The translations under genes and the position numbers were made by a program. A DNA stretch of 64,000 nucleotides, taken from contig CAWDVK010000005.1 in the NCBI GenBank assembly GCA_963805715.1, positions 62,001 to 126,000 on the forward strand, in the 5' to 3' direction. The notes beneath the pieces were generated by a model that saw only the letters and a list, made by a program, of their open reading frames with translations, searched no databases and was not told the origin of the DNA. Every line of letters starts with the position of its first letter. The first letter of the stretch is position 1. This document shows, piece after piece, positions 8,294 to 17,190 of this stretch. The DNA is from CAWDVK01 sp963805715. GTDB taxonomy: Bacteria; Actinomycetota; Actinomycetes; Streptosporangiales; Streptosporangiaceae.

Positions 8294-8590
8294 CGGGTGG
8301 CGGCTGGCCACCCGCCCCGTGACCGGGCGGCCCGCGCGCCGTCGCCCCGCGGTCCGCGCCCGCGGTCTCATCGCATTCACTTTGTCATGCCGACACCAGC
8401 GCAAAATGAGCGGCAGTAATCAGGCTCCCTAGTAGCATGCTGCCCGGTCCAGAGAGATTTTCTCCTGGTTATCCGGGTGGCGTGATTCACTCAGCAATTC
8501 ACTGTGCCAGCTCTCCGCTGTGCTGCGCGCGGCTGGCTGCTGCCCGGCTGACCGGCAGGCAGCAAGTGGGCGGACGGGTCAAGGGGAGTC

Positions 8591-10609
8591 ATGCCGGCGC
8601 CAGTGCGGGGTGGTCAGCGCTATCTGCCCGGGCTCGACGGGCTGCGGGCCCTCGCGGTCCTGGCCGTGGTGGCCTACCACCTCAACCTCGGCTGGGCCCA
8701 GGGCGGGCTGCTGGGCGTCGGGGTCTTCTTCACCCTGAGCGGGTACCTGATCACCGATCTGCTGCTGGGCCAGCAGCGGGCCACCGGGTCGCTGCAGATG
8801 GCCGACTTCTGGCTGCGGCGGGCACGGCGGCTGCTGCCCGCGCTGTTCCTGGTGCTGGCCGTGGTAGTCGGGTGGGTTGACCTGCTTGATCGCGCCCAGC
8901 TGCCGGCGCTGCGCGGGGCGGCGGCCGCCGCGGCCGGCTACGTCAGCAACTGGTGGCTGATCGCCGAGCACAGCTCGTACTTCGCCCAGTTCGGGCCGCC
9001 GTCGCCACTCGGCCACCTCTGGTCGCTGGCCGTCGAGGAGCAGTTCTACCTGGTCTGGCCGTTCCTGCTGTGGCTCGGGCTGCGGCTCTCCCGCGGCCGC
9101 CGCGGCGCCGCGGGGCGCGATGTTCCGCTCGCCGCCATGACCCTGCTGCTGGCGGCGGGCTCGGCCGCGGCGATGATGCTGCTCTACCATCCGGGCTACG
9201 ACCCGACCAGGGTCTATGACGGCACCGATACCCGGGCGTTCGGCCTGCTGGTCGGCGCCGCGACGGCTTTCCTCTGGCCCAGCCGGAGGCTCGGCCAGGC
9301 CGCCAGCGCGCGCCGGTCCTGGCTGCTCGACGGTTGCGGCGCGCTCGGCCTGGCCGGCATCGTCGTGCTGGTCTGGCGCACGACCGAGTACTCAGCCTTT
9401 CTCTACCGCGGCGGGCTCGTGCTCTTGTCGGTGGCCACGGCTGCGGTGGTGCTGGCAGCCGCGGCACCCGCCAGCAGGATCGGCGCCCTGCTGGGCTGGC
9501 GGCCCCTGCGCTGGGTCGGCGTGCGCTCCTACGGCATTTACCTGTGGCACTATCCGATCATCGTGCTGACCACCCCGGCCGATGGCAGCCGGTCGCTGGT
9601 CCGCGCTGCCCTGCAGGTGGCCGCCTGCCTGCTGCTGGCCGCGTTGTCCTGGCGGTTCGTCGAGGAACCGGTTCGCCATGGTGCCATCGGCCGCTTCCGG
9701 GCTCAGCTGAAGTCCGGTGCGTGGCCCTCGGCCGCGGCCCGGCGGCGCGCCTGGCTTGCTCTCGGCGGCACGGGCTGCGCCCTCGTGCTGACCGCCTGCA
9801 GCCTGGCGGGCGTGCATGCACCCGCGACCGGTGGCACCGGCCCGGCCGGAGCCGCCTCGGGCAGCCGGGCGCAGCTGCTGCGGCCAGCCGGCCGCGGGGC
9901 CTCGCCGTCGTCAGCAGCCAGCCTGCCCGGGGCGGCCGCGGGGCTGCGCAGCTCGTGCCGCTCGGTCGTGCATATCGGTGACTCCACCTCCGACGGCCTG
10001 TTCTCAGCGGACTACCTGCCCGATCCGGCGCTGCGGATCACTGCCCAGTACCGCCGGGTGGGCGTCACCACCGTGCACGATGAAGTCTCCGGCGGCCGGT
10101 CAATCGTGGAGACGATCCTCGACCAGCCCAATGCCTACGCCGTGGCGCAGCAGTACATGCGCCAGGGCTACCACGGCTGCTGGGTGCTCGCCCTGGGCAC
10201 CAATGACACTGCCAACGTCTATGTCGGCGGGACGGTCAGCGTGGCCGCCAGGATCAGGGCGATGATGTCCCTCATCGGCAACGAGCCGGTGCTGTGGGTG
10301 AACGTGATATCGCTGCTCAGCAGCGGGCCCTACTCCGAGCATGACATGCGGCTGTGGAACCAGGCCCTGCTGCAGGCATGCCCCCGCTATCCCAGCATGC
10401 GGGTGTACGACTGGGCGGACGCCGCGCAGCGAAGCTGGTTCATCAGCGATGGCATCCACTACACCTCGGCCGGGTACGCGGCCAGGGCCGCGAGGATCGC
10501 GGACGCCCTGGCCGCCGCCTTTCCGGCGACGGGCCAGCCGGCCAGCGGCAACCCCCGGCTGCGGCCGGAAGGCCAGGGCTCCGGCGTTCCGAGCTGCCTG
10601 GTCTTCTAG
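8591..10609 (+). CDS. Acyltransferase-3 membrane protein fused to SGNH hydrolase domain (OafA/YrhL type)
   Basis: Two-domain O-acyltransferase of 672 residues that likely acetylates a surface polysaccharide or glycan. Residues 10-370 form a multispanning acyltransferase-3 domain (PGLDGLRALAVLAVVAYHL with conserved His30, FFTLSGYLI, SLAVEEQFYLVWP, YGIYLWHYPIIV). A Ser/Gly/Ala linker follows (about 400-455). The SGNH domain carries Ser465 in GDSTSDG, the ALGTND block near 537, and Asp620/His623 in SDGIH. So both halves keep their catalytic residues. AAGGGGAG precedes the ATG by three bases. It is transcribed alone. Confidence 0.92.
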   Translation: MPAPVRGGQRYLPGLDGLRALAVLAVVAYHLNLGWAQGGLLGVGVFFTLSGYLITDLLLGQQRATGSLQMADFWLRRARRLLPALFLVLAVVVGWVDLLDRAQLPALRGAAAAAAGYVSNWWLIAEHSSYFAQFGPPSPLGHLWSLAVEEQFYLVWPFLLWLGLRLSRGRRGAAGRDVPLAAMTLLLAAGSAAAMMLLYHPGYDPTRVYDGTDTRAFGLLVGAATAFLWPSRRLGQAASARRSWLLDGCGALGLAGIVVLVWRTTEYSAFLYRGGLVLLSVATAAVVLAAAAPASRIGALLGWRPLRWVGVRSYGIYLWHYPIIVLTTPADGSRSLVRAALQVAACLLLAALSWRFVEEPVRHGAIGRFRAQLKSGAWPSAAARRRAWLALGGTGCALVLTACSLAGVHAPATGGTGPAGAASGSRAQLLRPAGRGASPSSAASLPGAAAGLRSSCRSVVHIGDSTSDGLFSADYLPDPALRITAQYRRVGVTTVHDEVSGGRSIVETILDQPNAYAVAQQYMRQGYHGCWVLALGTNDTANVYVGGTVSVAARIRAMMSLIGNEPVLWVNVISLLSSGPYSEHDMRLWNQALLQACPRYPSMRVYDWADAAQRSWFISDGIHYTSAGYAARAARIADALAAAFPATGQPASGNPRLRPEGQGSGVPSCLVF

Positions 10610-10628
10610 CATCCCGGCGGCCTGCCGG

Positions 10629-10991
10629 GCCGCCGCCCGGTGGCGGCTGTACGTGCGCGACTTCCCTGCCTTCCTGGCCAGCCTGGACCGGCTCGTCGAG
10701 CTGGCCGGCTCCCGGCCGGTCACGCACGTGCTGGGCTGTCACATCGAGAGGACCCGGACTCCCGGCCGGGACTACCCGGTCGGGAGCACGTACCAGCCGG
10801 ATGAGCCGCCGCTGCAGATGACCACCGCGCAGCTCGCCGCGGTGCGCGATGCGGTCAGGTCAGTGGCTGACCGGCCGGGTGCGCACGCCTTCGACAACGT
10901 CATCATCTTCCATGGCCCGTGCCATCGGGCGATGATCGGGCAGCTGGTGCGGATGCTGTGGGGCAAGGTACGTCCGCCGGCTGCCGGGTAA
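10629..10991 (+). pseudogene. C-terminal remnant of an MBL-fold metallo-hydrolase
   Basis: About 120 residues in frame, from LYVRDFPAFLASLDRL to the stop at 10989-10991. They match the C-terminal third of a family of MBL-fold hydrolases (HVLGCHIERTRTPGRDYP, TYQPDEPPLQMT). The N-terminal part with the HxHxDH zinc motif is missing: the reading runs back into the 3' end of the acyltransferase gene, whose stop is 20 bases away. No start or ribosome site is present. A deletion that removed the 5' two thirds explains this. It is followed at 40 bases by a second remnant. Confidence 0.75.
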
Positions 10992-11030
10992 GCGGCCGGC
11001 GTCCGTGTCAGCCGTCTCGTGAGGGAGCCC

Positions 11031-11414
11031 GTGACTGCGCATCAGCTGGAGCCCGCAGCGCACACGACCACCAACGTCTTCTCGCGTGAGCTGCCGCCGG
11101 TGCTGACCGTCGACTCCGGTGACACGGTGACCGTCCGCTCTGACGCTGGACCTGCTCGCCAGCGCGCCCGTGCCCGGCGTGCACGCCGAGACCCGGCCGG
11201 ACGGGTCACCTTCGGCTTCAGCCCGGACCTGAACGAGGCCATGGGGGACGCGCTGGAGGCCATGCTGACCTGGCTGCAGGCGCTCTACGGGCTGGAGAAG
11301 AAGGCCGCGCTCGCTGTCGCGAGTCCGGTGCTGGACCTGCGCATCACCCAGGTGGCCAATCAGTCCCGGGGCGTGCACGCGCTGCTGCGCCGCGATGCCA
11401 TCAGCCGGGGCTGA
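11031..11414 (+). pseudogene. Acetamidase/formamidase gene with internal deletion and frame change
   Basis: A GTG start (11031) with GAGGGAG upstream opens a normal N-terminus (HQLEPAAHTTTNVFSRELPPVLTVDSGDTVTVRS). At about 11144 the frame leaves the family. A neighbouring frame then reads TLDLLASAPVPGVHAETRPDG, and from 11203 the first frame again reads VTFGFSPDLNEAMGDALEAM to the end. Roughly two thirds of a normal 300-400 residue acetamidase are gone, and a small indel near 11200 adds a second lesion. What remains cannot form the active site. Family assignment comes from both surviving ends. Confidence 0.8.
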
Positions 11415-11437
11415 CCGGGCGGGCGCCGGGCCTGCCG

Positions 11438-12214
11438 TCAGGCCGGATCACCGGGGCCGACCAGGATGACCTCCAGGGTGCGCGGGCCGTGCACGCCCTC
11501 CACCCGGCGGAGCTCGATGTCACTGGTGGCGGACGGGCCGCTGATCCAGGTCAGCGGCCGTTCCGCGTGCCCGGCGAGCCGGGCGATGGCCTCGGGCACC
11601 AGCTCGACGACCTGCTCAGCGCGCACGATGCAGAGGTGGTAGTCGGGTACCAGGCTGACCGCGCGGCGGCCCTGACTGGGCGAGCCGTCCAGAATGATCG
11701 TGCCCGTCTCGGCGATGGCCACCGCCGCTGCGGTGATCACTCCGTCGGTAGCGTCGAGGTCATGCGGCGACAGCCCCTCATCGGTTACGGTCACGACGCC
11801 ATCGGGGAGCGCGGGCAGTGCGAGGCCGGGCGGAACCACGACCCGCCGTGCCTTCCGGCCGGTCAGGGCCGCGGCCACGGCGGCCGCGAGCTCGTCGGGA
11901 CGAGCGCGCCGGACGGTGGCGCGGTAGTCGGTGATGCGCTCGGCGAGCAGGTCCAGCAGCGCCGCTCCGTCCAGCGCCCCGTGCATCCGGCAGGCAGCCG
12001 CATCGGGGCCCGCTCCATCGGCGCCGGCGCGATCGTCAGCACCGCCGGGATGGCCAGCATCGCCGGGATGGCCAGCATCGCCGGGATGGTCAGCACCGCC
12101 GGTGCTGCCGGGGACGCCGGCGGCACCCGCGGCGTCGCCGAGCGCGCCGGTCGGCTGGCCATCCCGGCCTAGCGCGGTACGGATCCGCGCCAGCACCTCG
12201 TCGCGCGCTGTCAT
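11438..12214 (-). CDS. lutC: LutC-like LUD-domain protein of lactate utilization
   Basis: Third component of the L-lactate oxidation complex LutABC, 258 residues. The LUD domain is visible: PPGLALPALPDG, LDATDGVITAAAVAIAETGTIILDGS, SLVPDYHLCIVRAEQVV and the C-terminal SATSDIELRRVEGVHGP. Between residues 36 and 60 it carries an insertion built of 18-bp repeats encoding GDAGHP-like units, absent from usual LutC. The start overlaps the lutB stop by four bases (ATGA), so it is the last gene of lacI-lutA-lutB-lutC. The repeat keeps the frame, so the protein should be functional. Confidence 0.92.
   Translation of the reverse strand: MTARDEVLARIRTALGRDGQPTGALGDAAGAAGVPGSTGGADHPGDAGHPGDAGHPGGADDRAGADGAGPDAAACRMHGALDGAALLDLLAERITDYRATVRRARPDELAAAVAAALTGRKARRVVVPPGLALPALPDGVVTVTDEGLSPHDLDATDGVITAAAVAIAETGTIILDGSPSQGRRAVSLVPDYHLCIVRAEQVVELVPEAIARLAGHAERPLTWISGPSATSDIELRRVEGVHGPRTLEVILVGPGDPA
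12035..12106. repeat. In-frame tandem repeat, 4 x 18 bp, inside lutC
   Basis: Four 18-base units of the type GCCAGCATCGCCGGGATG with few substitutions, 12035-12106. They encode repeats rich in His, Pro, Gly, Asp and Ala in the LutC N-terminal region. The unit length is a multiple of three, so copy number can vary without breaking the gene. Confidence 0.85.
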
Positions 12215-13680
12215 GACTCATCTCCCCGGTTGTCGCGCCACCACTGCCGGAACGTCTGGGCAGGCGGCACGGGCAGGTCGCGGGCCCCGGTCCAGGCCGA
12301 CAGCGGCGGCGGCAGCCGGCGGATGCGGCCGCGGCTGCCCAGCGCGCGGCCGATGCCGCCTGCCCGCTGCGCGGCCGCGAACCGGCGTGACCCGGCCATC
12401 ACCCAGGATGCCGCCGCCATCGTGATCGCCTCGGGTCCCGGCAGCCGGCGAGCGCTGCGCGCCGCATCGACGTGCCTGGCCCGCAGCTCCACCAGCACCG
12501 ACGGAATGTCGATCTTCACCGGGCAGGCGTCGTAGCAGGCTCCGCACAGCGAGGAGGCATAGGGCAGCGACGGGTTGTCCTCGATCCCGGTCAGCTGCGG
12601 CGACAGCACCGCTCCGATCGGGCCCGGATACACCGAGCCGTAGGCGTGCCCCCCGGTGCGCTCGTAGACAGGGCACACGTTCAGGCATGCAGAGCACCGG
12701 ATGCAGTGCAGGACCTGCCTGCCCGTCTCGTCCGCCAGCGCCGCGGTGCGCCCGTTGTCGAGCAGCACGAGGTGGAACTGCTGCGGGCCGTCGCCGGGCG
12801 TCACCCCGGTCCACATCGAGGTGTAGGGATTCATCCGCTCGCCTGTCGAGGAGCGGGGCAGCAGCTGCAGGAAGATGCCAAGGTCCTGCCAGCGCGGCAG
12901 CACCTTCTCGATTCCCATCACGGTGATCAGCGTCTCCGGCAGGGTCAGGCACATCCGGCCGTTGCCCTCGGACTCCACCACGCAGATCGTGCCGGTCTCG
13001 GCGATGGCGAAGTTGGCGCCGCTGATGCCGACGCGGGCCGACAGGAACCGGCGCCGCAGGTAGAGCCTGGCCGCCTCGGCCAGCGCCGCAGGATCGTCGC
13101 TCAGCGCCGGGTCGACGCCGCTCATCTCGCGCAGGAATATCTCCCGGATCTCCGCGCGGTTGAGGTGGATGGCCGGCACCAGGATGTGCGACGGCCAGTC
13201 ATGGCCGAGCTGGACGATGAGTTCGGCCAGGTCCGTCTCGTGTGCCGTGATGCCGGCCGCCGCGAGTGACTCGTTGAGGCCGATCTCATCGGTGACCAGC
13301 GACTTGACCTTGACGACCTCGCGCGCACCGGTCGCGCCGACCAGGCCGGCCACGATCTGGCTGGCCTCGATCGCGTCCCTGGCCCAGTGCACCGTGCCGC
13401 CGCGCGCCGTGACCTCGGCCTCCAGCTGCTCCAGGTAGGTGTCCAGGTGCGCCATGGTGGCGGCCTTGATGGCCTGCCCGGCGTCCCGGAGTGCCTCCCA
13501 GTCGGGCACCTCGGCGACGACGGCGGCCCGTTTGGCGCGAATGGTCCGGGTGGCGTTGCCCAGGTTGCGGCGCAGCTGGGTATCCGCGAGCGCGCGCCGC
13601 GCCGCGGCCGGGAACGGCTCGCTGCCGCGCAGGTGGCCGACGCCGCGCGGCGCCGTCGGCAGGCCGAGGAAGGTGCTCAT
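12211..13680 (-). CDS. lutB: LutB-like iron-sulfur protein of lactate utilization
   Basis: Central Fe-S subunit of the LutABC complex, 489 residues. An N-terminal LUD domain (EVTARGGTVHWARDAIEASQIV, VVKVKSLVTDEIGLNESL, ISGANFAIAETGTICVVESEGNGRM) is followed by two [4Fe-4S] motifs, CIRCSACLNVCPVY near 326 and CGACYDACPVKIDIP near 376. Length and order are those of family LutB/YkgF. It overlaps lutA and lutC by four bases on each side, so translation is coupled. Electron acceptor unknown. Confidence 0.95.
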   Translation of the reverse strand: MSTFLGLPTAPRGVGHLRGSEPFPAAARRALADTQLRRNLGNATRTIRAKRAAVVAEVPDWEALRDAGQAIKAATMAHLDTYLEQLEAEVTARGGTVHWARDAIEASQIVAGLVGATGAREVVKVKSLVTDEIGLNESLAAAGITAHETDLAELIVQLGHDWPSHILVPAIHLNRAEIREIFLREMSGVDPALSDDPAALAEAARLYLRRRFLSARVGISGANFAIAETGTICVVESEGNGRMCLTLPETLITVMGIEKVLPRWQDLGIFLQLLPRSSTGERMNPYTSMWTGVTPGDGPQQFHLVLLDNGRTAALADETGRQVLHCIRCSACLNVCPVYERTGGHAYGSVYPGPIGAVLSPQLTGIEDNPSLPYASSLCGACYDACPVKIDIPSVLVELRARHVDAARSARRLPGPEAITMAAASWVMAGSRRFAAAQRAGGIGRALGSRGRIRRLPPPLSAWTGARDLPVPPAQTFRQWWRDNRGDES

Positions 13681-14420
13681 GAGGTGCCGCCGTCCCTGGT
13701 CGATGCGAGGATCTCGGCGAGGTGCAGGGGCTCGACCCCCGCGTCCAGCCGGGACAGCCCGCCGCCGATGTGCATGAGGCAGGAGCTGTCCCCGGCTGTG
13801 CAGATCTCGGCCCCGGTGCTGAGCACGCTGCGCATCTTGTCGGCCAGCATCGCGGCCGAGGTGGCGGCGTTCTTCAGCGCGAAGGTGCCGCCGAACCCGC
13901 AGCAGGAGTCGGCGTCCGGCAGCTCGATCAGCTCCAGGCCCTCGACGTGGCGCAGCAGCCGGACCGGCCGGTCGCCGACGCGCAGCAGCCGCAGCGAGTG
14001 GCAGGTCGGGTGATACGTGACCCGGTGCGGGTAGTAGGCGCCCACGTCCTCGACGCCGAGCACGTCCACGAGCAGCTGGGACAGCTCGAATGTGCGGCTG
14101 GCCACGGCCTCGGCCCGCCGCGCGAGCTTCTCGTCGCCATGCCGGCGGGCGACCATCGCATGCTGGTGCCGGACCGATCCGACGCAGGAGCCGGAGGGCG
14201 CGACGATCACGTCGCAGTTCTCGAAGGTGTCCGCGTAATGGCGGATCAGCGGCAGCGCGTCCTGCTGATAGCCGGTGTTGACGTGCATCTGCCCGCAGCA
14301 GGTCTGCGCGGCCGGGAAGGTGACCTGATGGCCCAGGCGCTCCAGCAGGGTCACCGTGGCCCGGCCGACACGGGGATAGAGAGTGTCGGCCAGGCAGGTG
14401 ATGAACAGGGCTATCCGCAT
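13677..14420 (-). CDS. lutA: LutA-like CCG-domain iron-sulfur subunit of lactate utilization
   Basis: First subunit of the LutABC L-lactate dehydrogenase complex, 247 residues, with two cysteine-rich (CCG) domains: CLADTLYP and TCCGQMHVN in the first half, TYHPTCHSLRLL and DSCCGFGGTFALKN in the second. The pattern matches GlcF/HdrB-type [4Fe-4S] binding. The ATG at 14420 is the only start fitting the MRIALFITCLAD N-terminus. The reconstructed lacI frame ends at 14411, inside the lutA start region, so regulator and lut genes form one operon. The downstream overlap with lutB is four bases. Confidence 0.94.
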   Translation of the reverse strand: MRIALFITCLADTLYPRVGRATVTLLERLGHQVTFPAAQTCCGQMHVNTGYQQDALPLIRHYADTFENCDVIVAPSGSCVGSVRHQHAMVARRHGDEKLARRAEAVASRTFELSQLLVDVLGVEDVGAYYPHRVTYHPTCHSLRLLRVGDRPVRLLRHVEGLELIELPDADSCCGFGGTFALKNAATSAAMLADKMRSVLSTGAEICTAGDSSCLMHIGGGLSRLDAGVEPLHLAEILASTRDGGTS

Positions 14421-15519
14421 GCTGTCATCCTGCGCCGGTCGCGGGGAGGGGGGAAGCGGCCGCCTTGCGCCGGGCGGGCCGGCCGGAAACGGCTCGCCCG
14501 TGACCGGGCCTGGCTGGACTGTCGCACCTCCAGCTGAGGCTGGAAGATGACCTGGCGGTGCTTGTGACTGTCCTGCTCCAGGGCTTCCTCGAGCAGGAGC
14601 CGTGCGACGGTGCGGCCGATCTGCTGGCGCGGCTGGCGGACCGAGGACAGGGGACGGTGGCAGCGGCGGCGAAGTCAATGTCGTCATAGCCGGCGATCGC
14701 GATGTCGTCCGGCACCCGGATCCGGCGTTGCGTCAGCTCCTGCAGCAGGCCCAGGGCGATGAGGTCGTTGGCGCAGAACACGCCGGCGGGCCGGACCGCG
14801 GGATCCATGACGGCAATCTCAGCGGCCGCCGCCTGGGCGGCGCTGACATTGAGGGCCGGGGTCTCGATGACCATCAGGCCGGACGGGCCCGATCCGGCCC
14901 GGGCCAGGGCGCGGAGGGCTCCGTCCCGGCGGTCGCTCACCTGCCGCAGGTTGAACGGGCCGCCGACGTCGGCGATGCGCTCGTGCCCGGCGGCGAGCAG
15001 GTGGGAGACGGCCATGTCGCCGCCTAGCTGGTCATCTACGGCCACTGAGCACTGGCTGCCGGACGGAGAGCGGCTGTCGACCAGGACGACCGGCGTGCCG
15101 CGAGATTGCAGCTGGGCTAGCCGCTGCTCGTTATCCGCCACCGCGGTAATCAGGATGCCCTGGACCCGGTGCTCTTCGAGCAGCTCCAGGTAGCCAGTCT
15201 CCTTGGGCAGCTGGTCGTCGCTGTTGCACAAGATGACGGCCAGCCCGGACTTGCTGGCCTCGTCCTCGACGCCGCGGGCCACGTCGGTGAAGAAGGGGTT
15301 GGCCAGGTCCAGCACGATCAGGCCGATCATCCGGCTGCGCCCCGCGCGCAGCTGCCGGGCGGACTCATTCCGGACGAATCCGAGTTCCCTGATCGCCGCA
15401 TGCACCCGGTCCCTGGTCGTGGCCGCGACGATATCCGGCCGGTTCAGCACATTGGAGACGGTGCCCACCGAGACCCCCGCGTGCGCAGCCACTTCCCTGA
15501 TGCCGATGGGCGCGTTCAC
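14411..15519 (-). pseudogene. LacI-family regulator of the lut operon, disrupted by a one-base deletion
   Basis: LacI/GalR repressor. The N-terminal helix-turn-helix (IREVAAHAGVSVGTVSNVLNRP) and most of the sugar-binding-like domain (MIGLIVLDLANPFFTDVARG, DRRDGALRALARAG, PAGVFCANDLIALGLL, IAIAGYDDIDFA) are normal. At 14650-14653 a run of four C (sense strand) should be five: after TVP the open frame turns to CPRSASRAS, while the next frame reads LSSVRQPRQQIGRTVARLLL, the expected family C-terminus, to a TAG at 14411. Its length of 1109 bases is one short of a whole frame. The unshifted ORF ends at 14425 with a scrambled tail of about 80 residues. GTG start with AGGAAGGA upstream. Real mutation or sequencing error cannot be told apart. 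Confidence 0.82.
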
Positions 15520-15560
15520 CGCTGTCCTTCCTGGCCAGGATTGCCAGTGTCGTGGTGCTT

Positions 15561-15576
15561 CTTGGAACGTGTCAAG
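15561..15576. promoter_or_regulatory. LacI-type operator upstream of lacI-lutABC
   Basis: CTTGGAACGTGTCAAG is a palindrome at 12 of 16 positions with the central CG typical of LacI-family operators. It lies 41 bases upstream of the regulator's GTG start. It probably lets the regulator repress its own operon, lacI-lutABC. Confidence 0.6.
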
Positions 15577-15701
15577 ATAACGGACCGGCCTGCTGGCCGC
15601 GGCTCACAGCCAGACGGCGAGCGCGGGCGGCCGCACCGTGACGGCGAGCCGCCCGCCGAGCCGCGGCGCGGGCAGCGGCGGCCAGGAGGCCGGCCGGCGG
15701 A

Positions 15702-16190
15702 TCAGGCCAGCGTCGGGCGCTCGGGCAGCCTGCGGCTGGCTGCCTGCCAGTCCAGTCCGCCGCGCGGCTGGAAGGCCTGCAGCGGCTGCGCGGCGCGCAC
15801 CAGGGCGCGCAGGCCATCCCGTTCGCCGGGCGCGGCGCCGAGCGCGCGTGCCTGGACCAGGATGTTGCCGATGGCCGTCGCCTCGGCCGGGCCGGCCACC
15901 ACGGGCAGCCCGCAGGCGTCCGCGGTCAGCTGGCAGAGCAGCTCGTTCCGGGCGCCGCCGCCGACCAGGTGGATGGTGTCCGCGGGCCGGCCGGACAGCT
16001 CCTGCACCTCGATGATGGCGCGCCGGTAGGCCAGCGCCAGGCTGTCCAGGACGCACCGCGCTATCTCGGCCGGGCCGTCCGGCACCGGCTGGCCGGAAGC
16101 GGCGCAGGCCGCGGCAATCCGGGACGGCATGTCGCCGGGCGGCAGGAAGTCCGCCGCGTCCGGGTCGATCACGGAGCGCAGCGGCCCTGA
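15702..16190 (-). pseudogene. C-terminal remnant of an FGGY carbohydrate kinase (rhamnulokinase-like)
   Basis: About 155 residues matching the C-terminal third of rhamnulokinase-type FGGY kinases: LRSVIDPDAADFLPPGDMP, LDSLALAYRRAI, then the ATP-site block TIHLVGGGARNELLCQLTADACGLPV and GPAEATAIGNILVQARALG. The N-terminal domain and start are missing; upstream of about 16180 the similarity stops abruptly. Kinase, LacI regulator and lutABC together recall rhamnose or fucose clusters, where lactaldehyde is oxidised to lactate and then used by LutABC. Only the lactate arm survives here. The link is inference. Confidence 0.75.
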
Positions 16191-16422
16191 GCACCTTCTG
16201 CACCTTCGCAATCGGGTTACGGGGCCTGGCCGCGGCCTCGCTCGCTCGGCAGATTCATAGCTGGCGCAGAAGTGCCGGTCAGGGTGCGCGGAATCGGGTC
16301 TGGAAGAGTGGTTACGTGGAACAGCCGCATGACCTGCGAGCCCCTGGTCGGGACGGCCGTGCCCGGCGGGCGGGGCAGCCGGCCGCGGACGGCGGTCCCG
16401 CGCGCGAGGCCGGCTAGCCGGG

Positions 16423-17046
16423 ATGAATATCAGTCATCTCATTGCCGTCTACGGTTACTGGGCCCTGTTCGCCCTGGTGGCGGGCGAGAGCCTGGGCATA
16501 CCGCTGCCCGGCGAGACCGCCCTCATCCTCTCGTCCATCTACGCCGGCGAGACCCATCGCCTCTCCCCGTGGCTGATCTTTGCCGTAGCGGCGGCCGCCG
16601 CCATCATCGGGGACAACATCGGCTTCTGGATCGGCGATAAGGGCGGCTACCGGCTGGCCCGGCGGTACGGCCCCAAGGTGCGCCTGGACGAGGGCAAGCT
16701 GAAAATTGCCCGGTACCTGTTCGACCGTCACGGTGCCAAGGTGGTGTTTTTCGGCCGGTTCGTGACGGTTCTGCGCACGTATGCGGCGTTCCTGGCCGGT
16801 ACCAGCCGGATGCGCTGGAGCAAGTTCCTGCCTGCCAACGCGGCAGGCGGGATCCTGTGGGCGGCCGTTTACGCGCTGGCCGCCTATCTGGCGGCCAACG
16901 CGCTGCGGCAGGTGTCCGGCACTATCACCCTGGTCCTGGCCGCTCTGGCCATCGTGGCCATGGCGGTCGTGCTGATCCAGGTCCGCCGCCAGACCCGTCG
17001 GCTCGCGGTGCGGGCCGAGGCCGCCTACCCTGGCCCTCTCAGCTAG
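16423..17046 (+). CDS. DedA family membrane protein
   Basis: Integral membrane protein of 207 residues of the DedA/SNARE-associated group, implicated in lipid flipping (undecaprenyl phosphate or phosphatidylethanolamine) and membrane homeostasis. Hallmarks are GESLGIPLPGETALIL, GDNIGFWIGDKGGYRLARRYG, and FFGRFVTVLRTYAAFLAGTSRM with the conserved FxGRFxxxxR motif, plus GGILWAAVYALAAY. There are about five membrane segments; the C-terminus is basic. No strong ribosome site is seen; the ATG fits the family N-terminus. It stands alone before the phosphodiester glycosidase gene. Confidence 0.92.
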   Translation: MNISHLIAVYGYWALFALVAGESLGIPLPGETALILSSIYAGETHRLSPWLIFAVAAAAAIIGDNIGFWIGDKGGYRLARRYGPKVRLDEGKLKIARYLFDRHGAKVVFFGRFVTVLRTYAAFLAGTSRMRWSKFLPANAAGGILWAAVYALAAYLAANALRQVSGTITLVLAALAIVAMAVVLIQVRRQTRRLAVRAEAAYPGPLS

Positions 17047-17080
17047 GCGCCGCCCTCCCTGGTCCACGAATGGGTGCATA

Positions 17081-17110
17081 GTGATCAGGCAAGACGTGAT
17101 CAGCCAAGAG
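17081..17110. repeat. 15-bp direct duplication in the promoter region of the phosphodiester glycosidase gene
   Basis: GTGATCAGGCAAGAC (17081-17095) is followed directly by GTGATCAGCCAAGAG (17096-17110). Thirteen of 15 bases match. It ends 12 bases before the PHO-box-like repeats and may be part of the same control region. Confidence 0.7.
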
Positions 17111-17121
17111 GCGTCGCGTCC

Positions 17122-17148
17122 TTCACGGAAAGTTCATGTTCCGGACAT
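17122..17148 (+). promoter_or_regulatory. PHO-box-like direct repeats
   Basis: TTCAC at 17122, TTCAT at 17133 and GACAT at 17144 are spaced exactly 11 bases apart. This is the layout of actinobacterial PHO boxes, built from 11-base direct-repeat units with a GTTCACC core and bound by the phosphate-starvation regulator PhoP. The site lies about 45-70 bases upstream of a secreted phosphodiester glycosidase-like gene, a sensible target for phosphate control. PhoP itself is not in the window. Confidence 0.6.
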
Positions 17149-17190
17149 ACCGTCCGTAAGAATCAACGGAACTGGAAGCGGTGACTGTCC

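Noticed and set aside
8486..8502. TTCAC repeated in front of the acyltransferase gene as a PHO box
   Set aside because: The spacing is 12, not 11, and there is no third unit.
15604..15700. Reading ending RLGGRLAVTVRPPALAVWL after the kinase remnant
   Set aside because: Looks a little like the tail of a glycoside hydrolase, but 30 residues are too few to assign.
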